From Acetobacter estunensis (lineage in GTDB: Bacteria; Pseudomonadota; Alphaproteobacteria; Acetobacterales; Acetobacteraceae), in assembly GCF_011516945.1 (NCBI RefSeq), contig NZ_WOTH01000023.1, positions 1 through 47,923 of the forward strand: a stretch of 47,923 nucleotides of DNA, in the 5' to 3' direction. Below the pieces are notes generated by a model. The model did not search any database. It was not told the origin of the DNA and saw only the letters and a list, made by a program, of their open reading frames with translations. Numbering within the stretch: position 1 is the stretch's first letter; every line of letters begins with the position of its first letter. The position numbers and the translations under genes are program-made. Below are positions 35,362 through 45,800 of this stretch, one piece after another.

Positions 35362-36714
35362 TCAGGCCTGCGCGCGCCGCAGGAAACGGAACGGCACGCT
35401 GCGTTCGGGCCGCGTGGAGAGCACGCCCACCGGCAGAACGGCCTCTCCATCCACCACCGAAATGGCAAAGAGCTGCACCATACGTGCCAGCACCAGCACC
35501 GCTTCCGTCATCGCGAGTTGGGCGCCGATACACACATGCGGCCCAGCCCCAAAGGGAAGAAATGTAAAACGTGGGGGCTCGACGCCACCGAGAAAACGGT
35601 TCGGATCGAACCGTTCGGGCACAGCCCACAACGCCGGATTGCGGTGCAACATCCACAGCGGCAGAAGGATCATCGCGCCCTTGGCCACACGCTGCCCGCA
35701 CAGTTCCGTGTCCGCTGTGGCTTCGCGTCCCGTCATGAAGGCGGGTGGGAATAACCTGAGCGCCTCTTTCACTACTGCCGTCGTGATCGGCAGGCGCTCC
35801 AGTGCTTCCGCAGCCCCCGAAGGAGACAGATCGACTTCACGCACTTCCCGCGCCACCGCGTCCTGCCAGTGCGGCGCATGGGCCAGCAGCCAGACCGCCC
35901 AGAACAACGCTGTCGCCGTGGTTTCGTGTCCCGCCACGATCATCGTGGCGACTTCGTCCAGAACCGCCTGTCCGGGAACACCGTCTTTCTCGCCGAACGC
36001 CTGCGTCAGCAGATCGAACAGATCGCGCGGACTTTCACCGTCCCCGATGACAGGCCGCTCAGCGACGATCGCCCCGATCAATTTCACCCACTGCTTGCGA
36101 AAGCGGGCACGCCGCCAGTCCGCCACGCTCGGCACGGCGGACGGCAGCAGGAAATCGGAAGGGCGCGGCTGACCGATGCCGTTCATGAATCCCGTGACCA
36201 TTTGCCGCAGGGCCGCGCCAAAAGAGGCGCTTGTCATGGAGAACATCGTCACGGCTGCGATGTCGAGCGCGAGTGTCTGTGTCAGGGCGAACACATCGAC
36301 AGGGCGACACACCTCCACAACGGGCAGGCTCGCATCTGCGCATGAGGCGATATGACGCGCCAGCGTCGGCACCACGCGCGGCGTGAAGGCGGGCGCCATC
36401 GCCTTGCGCTGCCGACGCCATGTCTCGCCTTCGCTTACGAGGATTCCCTCCCCCACGATGGGACCGAGCACGCGCCGCCCCATGCGCAGGCGCTGGAAGC
36501 TGGCCGCGTCCGTGGCCAGTACGGCCTGCACGGCGTCCGGCCCACTGGCCAGAACCAGCGAACGTCCCAGCGCGCGCAGACTGACCACCTGCTCCTGAAA
36601 GCAGCGCGACGGAAAAGCCGCAAAGCCATTACGCCTGAGACGTGTCAGTACGCCCAATCCGGACACATTGTCCGGCGCGGGCGCGGGCATGAAAGGGGTG
36701 AATGAAAGAGGCAC
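35362..36714 (-). CDS. Cytochrome P450 monooxygenase
   Basis: A protein of about 450 residues. The heme-binding loop FLPFGAGPHVCIGAQLA carries the Cys thiolate ligand (C395 from this start). The I-helix MIVAGHETTATALFWAVWLL has the oxygen-activating AGHETT, and KEALRLFPP gives the ExxR Glu-Arg pair. PERFDPNRFLG is the PERF segment. The N-terminus (PLSFTPFMPAPAPDNVSGLGVL) suggests a soluble enzyme. The start is uncertain (GTG 36714, ATG 36690 or GTG 36762) because no ribosome-binding site stands out. No ferredoxin or ferredoxin reductase gene is nearby; substrate unknown. It sits 114 bases downstream of the transglycosylase stop in the same direction. Confidence 0.92.
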   Translation of the reverse strand: MPLSFTPFMPAPAPDNVSGLGVLTRLRRNGFAAFPSRCFQEQVVSLRALGRSLVLASGPDAVQAVLATDAASFQRLRMGRRVLGPIVGEGILVSEGETWRRQRKAMAPAFTPRVVPTLARHIASCADASLPVVEVCRPVDVFALTQTLALDIAAVTMFSMTSASFGAALRQMVTGFMNGIGQPRPSDFLLPSAVPSVADWRRARFRKQWVKLIGAIVAERPVIGDGESPRDLFDLLTQAFGEKDGVPGQAVLDEVATMIVAGHETTATALFWAVWLLAHAPHWQDAVAREVREVDLSPSGAAEALERLPITTAVVKEALRLFPPAFMTGREATADTELCGQRVAKGAMILLPLWMLHRNPALWAVPERFDPNRFLGGVEPPRFTFLPFGAGPHVCIGAQLAMTEAVLVLARMVQLFAISVVDGEAVLPVGVLSTRPERSVPFRFLRRAQA

Positions 36715-36828
36715 AATAAAAAGAGGATACTGTCCCGCTACGCGTACGAGAATCGCACGCACGGGCTGGCAGCTCTCTCTTTGTCACATGACAGAACGGT
36801 GAACCCCGACCGACACTAGGTGGCGGCC

Positions 36829-38820
36829 TCAGTGGATGACGCGGGGCGTCCTGCGGGAACTGGCCAGTTCAAGCTCGGGACCGAAAGCTGGCCAGTCACC
36901 TTCCGCCAGTGCCTCCAGCGAAGGCGTGGGCAGGTCAAGTCGGTCCGCATAGGTCCAGAGATAGGAGAATGCCTGCGTGACATAGGCGCGGGTTTCGGTG
37001 TTGGGCAGACGCTCGATATAGAGCAGCGGATCCTCGGCCACGCCTGTGCTGGCCTCCCAATGCGCAATCGCATTGGGCCCGGCGTTGTAGCTGGCCAGCA
37101 AACGGATCAGATCACCGCCTGCTGGAGCGGCCGTGGCTACCGTGGTGGCATGTGCCAGATACCGCACATAGCGCTGACCGATCTCAAGATTAAGCGCCGG
37201 ATCGTGCAGCGCCTGAGGCATCGCCACGAAACGCTGGGCCTGACCGGTCACGAAATCCGCTGTCAGCGGACGAAGCTGCATCAGGCCATGAGCCCCGGCA
37301 CCCGAGACAGCGCCTGCATCGAAGTTCGATTCCAGCCGCGTGAGCGCATAAACAAGCGCCGGATCCACGGTAAAGCCATGGCGCGGATGCAGGGCGGGCA
37401 GCGGCAGGTTCTCGCCATGACGACCGGAGGCCTGCTCCATCGAATGGATGGAATCCGCCATCTCCAGCGCCAGATCGTTCAATCCCGCCGCCTGCGCCAC
37501 AAGCTGGAACGAGCGCGCCAGCGCGACATCCCCGGTAATGCGCGGCCAGTAACGCCGCAGGGCCCGCTCGGCGCGTTCCTGTTCTCCCACCTGAAGAAGA
37601 GCGAATACACGCGGTCCGACATCGGTGGCGCCCACGGCCTCGACATCGATTTCCGTCAGCACCGGCTCGGATGGCGCGGCTTCCGTCGCTACTTCCAGCA
37701 CCGCCTCTTCCACCTCAGGCTGACGTGCCACATGACGGGGATGACGATCGAGCAGACGACGCGCCAGAAGGCCGTAAAAACTCCCGGGGGCAGCAAGAGC
37801 GCGTTGCAGCCACGGACGGATCGCGCCGCCTTCCCCAAGTTCCCTATGACCGCGCGCGGCCCAGAAACTGGCGGCCGAAATCAGTTCCGGCGTAGCCTGC
37901 GCGGCGCGCGAGACGTCCTCGAACAGCGTCACAGCCTCCGCTTTACGGTCGAGCGTCCACGCCGCAAGCCCGGCCACGTAAGCCGGCAGTGCCACATCGC
38001 GATGGCCGCGCACAAAAGCGTCCCGTCCGATGCGAAGCGCCTCCTGCGCCTCTCCCTGACTGAGAAGAAGCTGTGCAATCTCCCCACCAAGCTGAGCGGC
38101 ATAAGACGGCGTCATGCCCGGCGTCATGGCAATCAGATGCAGAGCGCTCTGCGCACCCTTCACACCAAGGGCGGCCCGCTCCTGCACCGTACGGTCCAGA
38201 AGCGCGTTGCGCACAAAACTACGGGCGGAATTCCCCCCGATTCCAGCACGCGCCCCCCCCAGCATTGCCAGCGCGGGCGCGGGCGGCAGGGACGCCTTGT
38301 CCGTCAGAGTGGACAGACGGCTGAAGATCGCCGGAGCGTCGGCCATGTCTGCATGGGCATGCAGCCAGCGACGCAGTTCGGCCCCTGTGGGGTGATAGGA
38401 AGGATTGAGATAACGCTCGGCTAGCACATCGGCCAGCAACGTCGTGTCCGTCAGACGGGTCGTGCTGGTCAAAGCCTCGGCAAAAGCACCCTGTCTTTGG
38501 AGACGGAAGATCGACCGCACGAGCGTCGCCATCTCGGAAGTGAGCGGACGCGGCAACGCCACGCCGCTGTCTTCTCCCGTCCCATCGACGGAAGGACGCG
38601 CCACGGCCATGGCCACTTCTTCGCCGCCACGACCGGCGTCCTGCTCTTCGCTGTAGCCACGCTGCTCCCCACTGAAGGGGCGCGACGCATCGTCCTCACT
38701 TGCCGAGGCCGCAGCGCTCGCCGACCGCGCCCCCGTAAAGGAAGCACCCGTCAGAAGGGCGGCGCCAGCCAGCATAAACCGGGCGGCAATGGAATTGGAT
38801 ATCTGTCCGATGGCTCGCAT
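36829..38820 (-). CDS. Soluble lytic murein transglycosylase (Slt70-like)
   Basis: A protein of about 663 residues. The signal peptide (MRAIGQISNSIAARFMLAGAALLTG, cleavage near SASA) is followed by a long helical superhelix domain (about residues 90-470), and an SLT catalytic domain near residues 480-620. Catalytic Glu is E497 in ALTRLESNFDAGAVSGAGAHGLMQL, with the GLMQL and LNLEIGQRYVRYLA, RLLASYNAGPNAI motifs of the goose-lysozyme fold. It cuts peptidoglycan glycan strands in the periplasm to give anhydro-muropeptides. The start is chosen at ATG 38820 for the signal peptide; ATG 38847 and 38859 are alternatives with weak ribosome-binding sites. Confidence 0.9.
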   Translation of the reverse strand: MRAIGQISNSIAARFMLAGAALLTGASFTGARSASAAASASEDDASRPFSGEQRGYSEEQDAGRGGEEVAMAVARPSVDGTGEDSGVALPRPLTSEMATLVRSIFRLQRQGAFAEALTSTTRLTDTTLLADVLAERYLNPSYHPTGAELRRWLHAHADMADAPAIFSRLSTLTDKASLPPAPALAMLGGARAGIGGNSARSFVRNALLDRTVQERAALGVKGAQSALHLIAMTPGMTPSYAAQLGGEIAQLLLSQGEAQEALRIGRDAFVRGHRDVALPAYVAGLAAWTLDRKAEAVTLFEDVSRAAQATPELISAASFWAARGHRELGEGGAIRPWLQRALAAPGSFYGLLARRLLDRHPRHVARQPEVEEAVLEVATEAAPSEPVLTEIDVEAVGATDVGPRVFALLQVGEQERAERALRRYWPRITGDVALARSFQLVAQAAGLNDLALEMADSIHSMEQASGRHGENLPLPALHPRHGFTVDPALVYALTRLESNFDAGAVSGAGAHGLMQLRPLTADFVTGQAQRFVAMPQALHDPALNLEIGQRYVRYLAHATTVATAAPAGGDLIRLLASYNAGPNAIAHWEASTGVAEDPLLYIERLPNTETRAYVTQAFSYLWTYADRLDLPTPSLEALAEGDWPAFGPELELASSRRTPRVIH

Positions 38821-38983
38821 GGTGGACGGCGGTCTATAAGTTCCCATTCCAAAAGGCAAGCTTTATGCAAATCACCAGAACCGAAGCCATGGGAAATCGC
38901 GGTACAGAGCCTTGAATTTACACTCATCTCGTCTCCCGAAACCACCTGTAACATTACAGTCTATTCCAGTGCTCTCGGTGCCA

Positions 38984-39835
38984 TTATTCTGCCATTACGC
39001 TTGTTATCCCTGCTTCATCATTAAGTGTGACAGACAACAACAGCACATCGTGCCATATTTCCCGGCGAGCCCGCGCACCCGCACGCAACTGGAGAGGGTG
39101 CCGCATGGGCAGAGCGGGCTTCTGAGGCCCCCATACCGTATCCCACTGCGTGTCACGCCACTTCCCCCGCAACCGGAGCGGATTGGCCTGACTCCCGAAC
39201 ATCATCCGCACCGCGAGCCCCCCGCATAATAACAGGCGTTGCGGGCGGAAGAGGGAGATGCTCGCAAGAAGCAAAGGCAGACAGACCGCAACCTCCGCGG
39301 GAGAAGGCGGTCGGCCTCCCGGTGGACGCCACGGAATCGCGGCCGCCACGACCAGTTCCTCCCGCGTCAGCCCGATCGACGCCAGCATCCGGTCGAGATA
39401 CTGCCCCCCTACGCCTGAGAACGGGATTCCACTGCGATCCTCATCTTCATCGGGCGTGTCTCCGATCACCATCACCCGCGCGCCCACCGGGCCACGCGGC
39501 AGAACGGTCGTCGTTGCCGTGCTGCGCAGACTGCACCCGGAAAAACCGTCAATGGCCGCCGCCAGCGCGTCCACCGTCTCCAGTCCGCGCAGGAATCCAA
39601 GATCGGGCACAGGTTGCGCTACAGGAAGGGGTGCCTGCGGCGAACGTGAAGCAGGACGCGCGAACACCGGTTCACCCTGCGGCTGCGCATCGACAGGAAG
39701 CGAACGCTCCCGCTCTTCGCGTGACTGGGCGAACCGGTCCTGCGGCTGCTCGTCCACAAGGATGTCCACACCCCACTCCATCTGGAGTCGCAGCAGGGCC
39801 GCCACCGCGCCACTTTCCGTCACATCCACGCGCAT
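38984..39835 (-). CDS. Uracil-DNA glycosylase superfamily protein, divergent family 4-like
   Basis: A 283-residue protein. A variable N-terminal tail (about residues 1-75) is followed by a UDG core: ARVMVIGDTPDEDEDRSGIPFSGVGGQYLDRMLASIGL aligns with the family-4 GEAPGxxEDxxGxPFxGxAGQLLDxML, then AIPWRPPGGRPPSPAEVAVCLPLL and MRHPLQLR for the HP-containing second motif. Motif A is altered (GDTPDEDED rather than GEAPGxxED). Only two of the four expected Fe-S cysteines have obvious counterparts (GFSGCSL and AVCLPLL); the first Cys of the CxxC pair is absent. The fold call is firm; activity and cluster are doubtful. It is a conserved type of divergence or a lapsed enzyme. Ribosome-binding site GAGAGG precedes ATG 39835. 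Confidence 0.75.
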   Translation of the reverse strand: MRVDVTESGAVAALLRLQMEWGVDILVDEQPQDRFAQSREERERSLPVDAQPQGEPVFARPASRSPQAPLPVAQPVPDLGFLRGLETVDALAAAIDGFSGCSLRSTATTTVLPRGPVGARVMVIGDTPDEDEDRSGIPFSGVGGQYLDRMLASIGLTREELVVAAAIPWRPPGGRPPSPAEVAVCLPLLLASISLFRPQRLLLCGGLAVRMMFGSQANPLRLRGKWRDTQWDTVWGPQKPALPMRHPLQLRAGARARREIWHDVLLLSVTLNDEAGITSVMAE

Positions 39836-40009
39836 CCGCCTCTCTGCCTGCTCACTCCCGGCCGCCTTCCGCCCTGCCCCACCGCCATCTCCAACGATCC
39901 ACAGACGGCGTTTGGCCGATCACGCCACACGGGTTACACCTGCCCGACGCTCCGCCCGCAGGGTCACGCGCCATCGTCGAGCCGCTTATTCATAGGGTAC
40001 CGTATCATC

Positions 40010-41797
40010 ATGCCAAGCCGTCCGGTCCTGCCTGTCCTGTTGCTGGCCTCCCTCCTGTCCAGCACCGCACTCGCCGCCGGACACGCCGCTCCGACCACCA
40101 CGGGCAAGACCGCCACCACGACACACCTTCCCGAAGTACCCTTTCCGGTGGACGCACCTGCTTTTCTGACCGGTCTCCTCGCCGCGCGGGCCGACGATTA
40201 CACCACGGCCGCACGCGCCTACACCGACGCGCTAAAAACAGATCCGAACAACACCGAGTTGCTGCGTCAGGCCTTCTCGCAGGCCGCGCTCGCCGGCAGT
40301 CCCGAAGCCGTTGACCTCGCACGGCGCACCGCCCGCCTTCCCGGTGGCCGAACCATCATCACGGCTTTCGTGCTGGGCAACGACGCTGTGCTCCATGAGC
40401 GCTGGCAGGACGCGGCGGAAGCCTACCGCTCCGTCCCCGCAGACGCCCTCACCCGTATTCTGGCCCCGCTGCTTCAGGCGTGGTGTCTCACTGGCGAAAA
40501 AAAATACGATGACGCGCTGCGCCTGCTGACGTCTCCGCCCAGCACAAGCTCCCCCGCCTCTCCCTTCTATCTCGGCCATGCCGGTCTCATCGCCTCACTG
40601 GCGGGCAAAAGCCAACTGGCCGGACAGTTCTATGAGCGGGCGAACACATTGCTTCAGGGGGGCGATCTGCTTCTGGTTCGCGCGCGCGCCAACTGGCTGT
40701 GGCAGAGCGGACACCAGACCGAAGCCCGGGATCTGATGCGCAACGCCATCCGACGCGATCCGGTTCTTTCCCTCGCGGAACCGGAAATGCAGGCCACGCT
40801 GGACACGGCGCCTGTCGCGTCCGCCAAGGATGGCGTCGCGCATGCCTATATTCTTGTAGCCTATATCCTGCGTCAGCAGGCGCTGCACGCCTCCGACACC
40901 AACGGCATGCAGCAGATGAACATCGCCTCCGCCATGATGCTGCGCATGGCGCTCACACTCGATCCGTCGCTGGCCGTGGCCCGGCTGATGCTGTCCGAGA
41001 TCGAAGACTCGATGGACCATCCCGATGTCGCCATCGCCACTTTGCGGGTCGTGCCCCCTACCGATCCGCTGGCCCGCGTCGCCCGCTTCCGCCTCGCCCT
41101 GCTCGAAGATCGCGCAGGCGATCGCAACGACGCCCGGACGATTCTGGAAGGCCTCGCACACGATGCGCCGGATCTCGTGCTGCCCATTCGCGCGCTCGGC
41201 ACATTGCTGTTCGAGACCAAGGATTACACGGGCGCGATCACGGCGTTCGACAAGGCCATCGCCAACGCCCGTGCCAGTCATGCCCTCGACTGGAGCCTCC
41301 TGTTCGAGCGCGCCGCCGCCTATGAGCGCACCGGCAACTGGCCCAAGGCCGAAGCCGACATTCAGGAGGCTCGCAAGATGGTGCCCGACGAGCCGATCGT
41401 CCTCAATTTTCTCGGCTATGGCTGGGTTCAGCGCGGCCAGCACCTGAAAGACGCCACGCAGCTTCTCGAACACGCCCTGGAACTGGACCCCGAAGACGCC
41501 GCCATCCGCGACAGTCTCGGCTGGGCCTTCATCCGCTCGGGCGATCTCAAACGCGGCACCGACCTTCTGGAACACGCCGCCGAGGAAACGCCGCTCGACC
41601 CTGAGGTGAACTATCACCTTGGCGTCGCTTACTGGAATCTTGGCCGTCACACCGAAGCCATCGATCAGTGGAACGTGGCACTCGGTCTCAAGCCCGAACC
41701 GGACGATCTGGCCCGTATCAATACGGCCTTGGATTTCGCCAAAACGGCTGGTCCTGAGGCGAAGCTCTCCATTCAGGACGTGCCGACTACCCCCTGA
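40010..41797 (+). CDS. Exported tetratricopeptide-repeat protein
   Basis: A 595-residue protein. The signal peptide (MPSRPVLPVLLLASLLSSTALAAGHA) precedes an almost continuous TPR array: the first clear unit is LLAARADDYTTAARAYTDALKTDPNN, and the last are YGWVQRGQHLKDATQLLEHALELDPEDAAIRDSLGWAFIRSGDLKRGTDLLEHAAEETPLDPEVNYHLGVAYWNLGRHTEAIDQWNVALGLKPE-like repeats (about residues 440-580). Such proteins in Alphaproteobacteria act in the periplasm or outer membrane as scaffolds. No enzyme domain is seen. The 3' end overlaps the convergent GntR gene by 11 bases. Confidence 0.82.
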   Translation: MPSRPVLPVLLLASLLSSTALAAGHAAPTTTGKTATTTHLPEVPFPVDAPAFLTGLLAARADDYTTAARAYTDALKTDPNNTELLRQAFSQAALAGSPEAVDLARRTARLPGGRTIITAFVLGNDAVLHERWQDAAEAYRSVPADALTRILAPLLQAWCLTGEKKYDDALRLLTSPPSTSSPASPFYLGHAGLIASLAGKSQLAGQFYERANTLLQGGDLLLVRARANWLWQSGHQTEARDLMRNAIRRDPVLSLAEPEMQATLDTAPVASAKDGVAHAYILVAYILRQQALHASDTNGMQQMNIASAMMLRMALTLDPSLAVARLMLSEIEDSMDHPDVAIATLRVVPPTDPLARVARFRLALLEDRAGDRNDARTILEGLAHDAPDLVLPIRALGTLLFETKDYTGAITAFDKAIANARASHALDWSLLFERAAAYERTGNWPKAEADIQEARKMVPDEPIVLNFLGYGWVQRGQHLKDATQLLEHALELDPEDAAIRDSLGWAFIRSGDLKRGTDLLEHAAEETPLDPEVNYHLGVAYWNLGRHTEAIDQWNVALGLKPEPDDLARINTALDFAKTAGPEAKLSIQDVPTTP

Positions 41798-42506
41798 TCG
41801 AACGGGCGCGATCCGCTTTCTTCTTGGGGCGGCGCATCACCTCTATGGAGATCGCCGCCGCTTCAAGGATGTGCTCGCGCGTCAGGCGGGCGCACAGATC
41901 CGCATCGCGGGCACGACAGGCGTCGAGAATGGCCTTGTGCTCCCGATCCGTGACCTCCTTGCGCCCTTCGATCACCAGATGCCCGCGAATGTAGCGGTCG
42001 AGCCGCGTGTGCAGGTCATCAATCATCTCGAACAGACGCGGTCGCCCTGCCGCCACATAGATCGCATTGTGAAACGCCCGGTTCAGCGCGCCGGAACGCC
42101 TCTGTCCATCGGCTGCCGCCACGCCCTCGACAAATGCCTCATAGGCGTCTTCCACCTGAGCCAGTTGCACGCGTGTCATGTTGCGCACGCCATCGGCCGC
42201 CGCCTGCTCTTCCAGTAGCGCGCGGATGCGCGAGTATTCCTCGATATCGGCCTCGTTCATCCCCAGCACCATCGCACCGCGATTGGGTGGACTGGTGACA
42301 AACCCCTCAGCTTCCAGACGCTTGAGCGCTTCACGCACGGGAATGATGCTCACACCGAATCCATTGGCCAGTTCCGCCTGCGGCAAAGCCTGCCCTGCTG
42401 GCAACATGTTCTCGCTGATGGCGCTGCGCAAAGCATTGCAGATCGTCTCCGCCGCCGTGCCATGACCGATTGCCGCAGCACGGGAAAAGAGGGTGGAGGG
42501 CAACAT
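41787..42506 (-). CDS. GntR/FCD-family transcriptional regulator
   Basis: A 239-residue regulator. The N-terminal winged helix reads AAETICNALRSAISENMLPAGQALPQAELANGFGVSIIPVREALKRLEAEGFV (GntR signature with PVREAL). The C-terminal FCD domain (about residues 88-225) carries the metal-binding pattern D...H near FHNAIYVAAGRP and H near REHKAILDACRARDAD. FCD regulators usually sense small carboxylates or amino acids. It is divergent from putA, so proline catabolism is the likely regulon (inference). The last 11 bases overlap the TPR protein gene on the other strand. Confidence 0.9.
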   Translation of the reverse strand: MLPSTLFSRAAAIGHGTAAETICNALRSAISENMLPAGQALPQAELANGFGVSIIPVREALKRLEAEGFVTSPPNRGAMVLGMNEADIEEYSRIRALLEEQAAADGVRNMTRVQLAQVEDAYEAFVEGVAAADGQRRSGALNRAFHNAIYVAAGRPRLFEMIDDLHTRLDRYIRGHLVIEGRKEVTDREHKAILDACRARDADLCARLTREHILEAAAISIEVMRRPKKKADRARSIRG

Positions 42507-42810
42507 GACCGCATTTCCAGTCGTTGTTCAGGCAGAAGAGGGAAGCCCGATAGTAAGCCTCCCGCCCCAAGGAGCAAGCAGCCCTCACAATCGGGGGCAT
42601 ATTCCCGCCGGAAGATCCTAATGAGCCTGCGGATAAACCTGCCTGCCCCATCTCATGGTTTCCAGTATGGGGCTCATTCACATCGTCGATAATATAACAT
42701 CTTGCAGATAATATATTTCCATGACATGAGGCAAGAGTCATTGTGATATCGGAACCAGTTGCCCGTCCCCTCGGCGCGAGGATCGGACCGGCTTTTCGGA
42801 ACGCACGCCC
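42507..42810. promoter_or_regulatory. Divergent GntR/putA control region with GATAATATA direct repeats
   Basis: A 304-base region between the two starts. The last third is AT-rich and contains two exact GATAATATA repeats (42688-42696 and 42707-42715), 19 bases apart in phase. They are candidates for regulator or promoter sites upstream of putA. No gene is supported here, and the left half shows nothing obvious. Confidence 0.45.
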
Positions 42811-45800
42811 ATGCTCTCCACCGTCACGTCTTCGCCTGATTTCTCCTCCCGCGCGCCCCTGCGCCAAGCGATTGTCGCGGCTTTCCGCACGCCCGAAGCC
42901 GCGTGCGTGGAAAAGCTGACATCCGCCGCCATCCTCTCGGACGAGGAAGAGCGCACCACCGCCACTGTGGCCACCCGTCTGGCCGAAGCCCTGCGAGCGC
43001 GCCGCAATCCGGGGTTGGTGGAAACACTGGTGCAGGAGTTCTCGCTTTCCTCAGCCGAAGGCGTGGCCCTGATGTGCATGGCCGAAGCCCTGTTGCGCAT
43101 TCCCGATGTCGCCACCCGTGACGCACTGATCCACGACAAGATCGGTGAGAGCGACTGGCTGGCCCATGTCGGACGCGGCAAGCCCATGTTCGCCAACGCC
43201 GCCGCCTGGGGGCTGGCGCTGACGGGCCGCCTCATCGGCGATCACGATGAAAAGAAGCTGACCGGCGCACTGATGAATTTCGTGGAACGCAGTTCCATGC
43301 CGGTCGTGCGCAAGGCCGTGGACGCCGCCATGCGCCTGATGGGCGAGCAGTTCGTCCTCGGCCAGACCATCGAACAGGCCCGCAAGAACAGCGCAAAACT
43401 CGAAGCCCTCGGCTTCTCCTATTCTTATGACATGCTGGGAGAGGCCGCCTTCACCGCGCCGGACGCGGCCCGCTACCGTCAGGACTACATCAACGCCATT
43501 CACGCCATCGGCAGCACCGCCAAGGGCGCCAATGTCTATGAACGCCCCGGCATCTCCATCAAGCTGTCCGCCCTGCACCCGCGCTATGTCCGCGCCCAGC
43601 GCGACCGCGTGATGACGGAACTGCTGTCGGTCGTGCAGGATCTGACACTGCTCGCCCGCTCCTATGACATCGGCATCAACATCGATGCCGAGGAAACCGA
43701 GCGCCTCGATCTCTCGCTCGATCTGCTCGAAGCCCTGTGTCACACGCCGGGGCTGGAAGGCTGGAACGGCATTGGCTTCGTGGTGCAGGCTTATGGCAAG
43801 CGCGCGCCGTACGCGCTGGATTTCATCATCGACCTCGCCCGTCGCACCGAACGCCGCATCATGGTGCGTCTGGTGAAAGGGGCTTACTGGGACAGCGAGA
43901 TCAAGAAAGCACAGCTTGAGGGCATGACGGATTTCCCCGTCTATACCCGCAAATGCCACACCGACATCAGCTACATCGCCTGCGCGCGCAAGCTGCTGGC
44001 TGCGCGCGACGTGATCTTCCCGCAGTTCGCCACCCACAATGCCCGCACGCTGGCCACCATCTACACGCTGGCCGGACCGGACTTCGAAGTCGGCTCCTAC
44101 GAGTTTCAGTGTCTGCACGGCATGGGCGAGACCCTCTACAAACAGGTGGTCGGCCCCGAAAAACTCAACCGTCCGGCACGTATCTATGCCCCTGTCGGCA
44201 CGCATGAAACGCTGCTGGCCTATCTGGTGCGCCGCCTGCTGGAAAACGGGGCGAACTCCTCCTTCGTGAACCAGATCGGTGACGGCAGCATTCCGCTGGC
44301 CTCCCTGATCGAAAACCCGATCGACGTCGCCCACCGCTATACGCCGTATGGCGCACCGCACACCGAAATCCGCAAACCCGCCGATCTATTTGCCCCGGAG
44401 CGCACCAATTCAGCCGGTCTCGATCTGGCCGATGACCGCGTGCTGAAAGAACTCGCCACACGCATCGCAGCCGCCCCGCAGATCTGGACAGGCGGCCCCA
44501 TCGTCAATGGTGAGACCACCACCGGCGCGGGCATCCCCATCACCAACCCGACCGACCGCCGTGACGTGGTGGGCAGCGTGACATGGGCCACGCCCGAGAT
44601 CGTCATCAAAGCCGCAGACGCTGCCGAGAAAGGTGCCGCTGACTGGGCGGCTACGCCACCCGCACGCCGCGCCGAGATTCTGACCAAAGCGGCCGATCTT
44701 CTGGAAGAACGCCACGCGCTTCTCATGGCACTTCTGGGACGTGAGGCAGGCAAATCCCTGCCGAACTCGGTGGCTGAAGTGCGCGAAGCCGTGGACTTCC
44801 TGCGTTATTACGGCGCGACCGTCGCCCGCGAGTTCGACAATGCGACCCACAAGCCACTGGGCATCGTGACCTGTATCAGCCCATGGAACTTTCCACTGGC
44901 GATCTTCATCGGTCAGATTGCAGCAGCCTTGGCGGCCGGTAATGTCGTGCTGGCCAAACCGGCCGAAGAAACGCCACTGATTGCCGCAGTTGCCGTCGGC
45001 ATCCTGCACGAAGCAGGCGTTCCCGTCTCCGCGCTGCACCTGCTTCCGGGCGCGGGCGAGATCGGAGCCGCCGCCGTGGCGGATGCGCGTGTCATGGGCG
45101 TGATGTTCACCGGCTCCACGACGGTGGCCCAGATCATCAACCGCCAGCTTGAAGACCGCCGCACGGCGTCCGGACAGCCGGTGCCGTTCGTGGCCGAGAC
45201 GGGCGGCCAGAACGCCATGATCGTGGATTCCTCCGCGCTGGCGGAACAGGTCGTGGCGGACGTTCTCGCTTCCGCGTTCGACAGCGCGGGCCAGCGCTGT
45301 TCCGCGCTGCGCATCCTGTGCGTGCAGGACGACTGCGCCGACCGTGTGCTGACCATGCTGCGCGGCGCGATGCAGGAACTGCACATCGGCAACCCCGCCC
45401 TCCTCTCCTGCGATGTTGGTCCTGTCATCACGGAAGAAGCTGCAAGTGGCATCACGGCACATATCGAGGCGTTCCGTCAGCGCGGTGCATCCGTCCTGTC
45501 GCTCGACCTGCCCGAAGACTGCGCCCATGGCAGTTTCGTCGCCCCGACGCTGATCGAGGTGAACAGCATTGCCGAGATCGGTCCCGAAGTGTTCGGTCCG
45601 GTCCTGCATGTGCTGCGCTACCGCCGCGAAAAGCTGGACGACCTGCTGCACGACATCAACGCCACGGGTTACGGCCTGACATTCGGCCTGCACACACGCC
45701 TCGATTCCACGGTGAACACCGTACTGGCCCGCATCGATGCCGGTAATCTCTACGTCAATCGCAATACCATTGGCGCGGTGGTGGGCGTGCAGCCCTTCGG

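Noticed and set aside
36820..38424. 534-residue open frame antisense to the lytic transglycosylase
   Set aside because: Basic low-complexity shadow; the minus-strand protein has a signal peptide and catalytic Glu.
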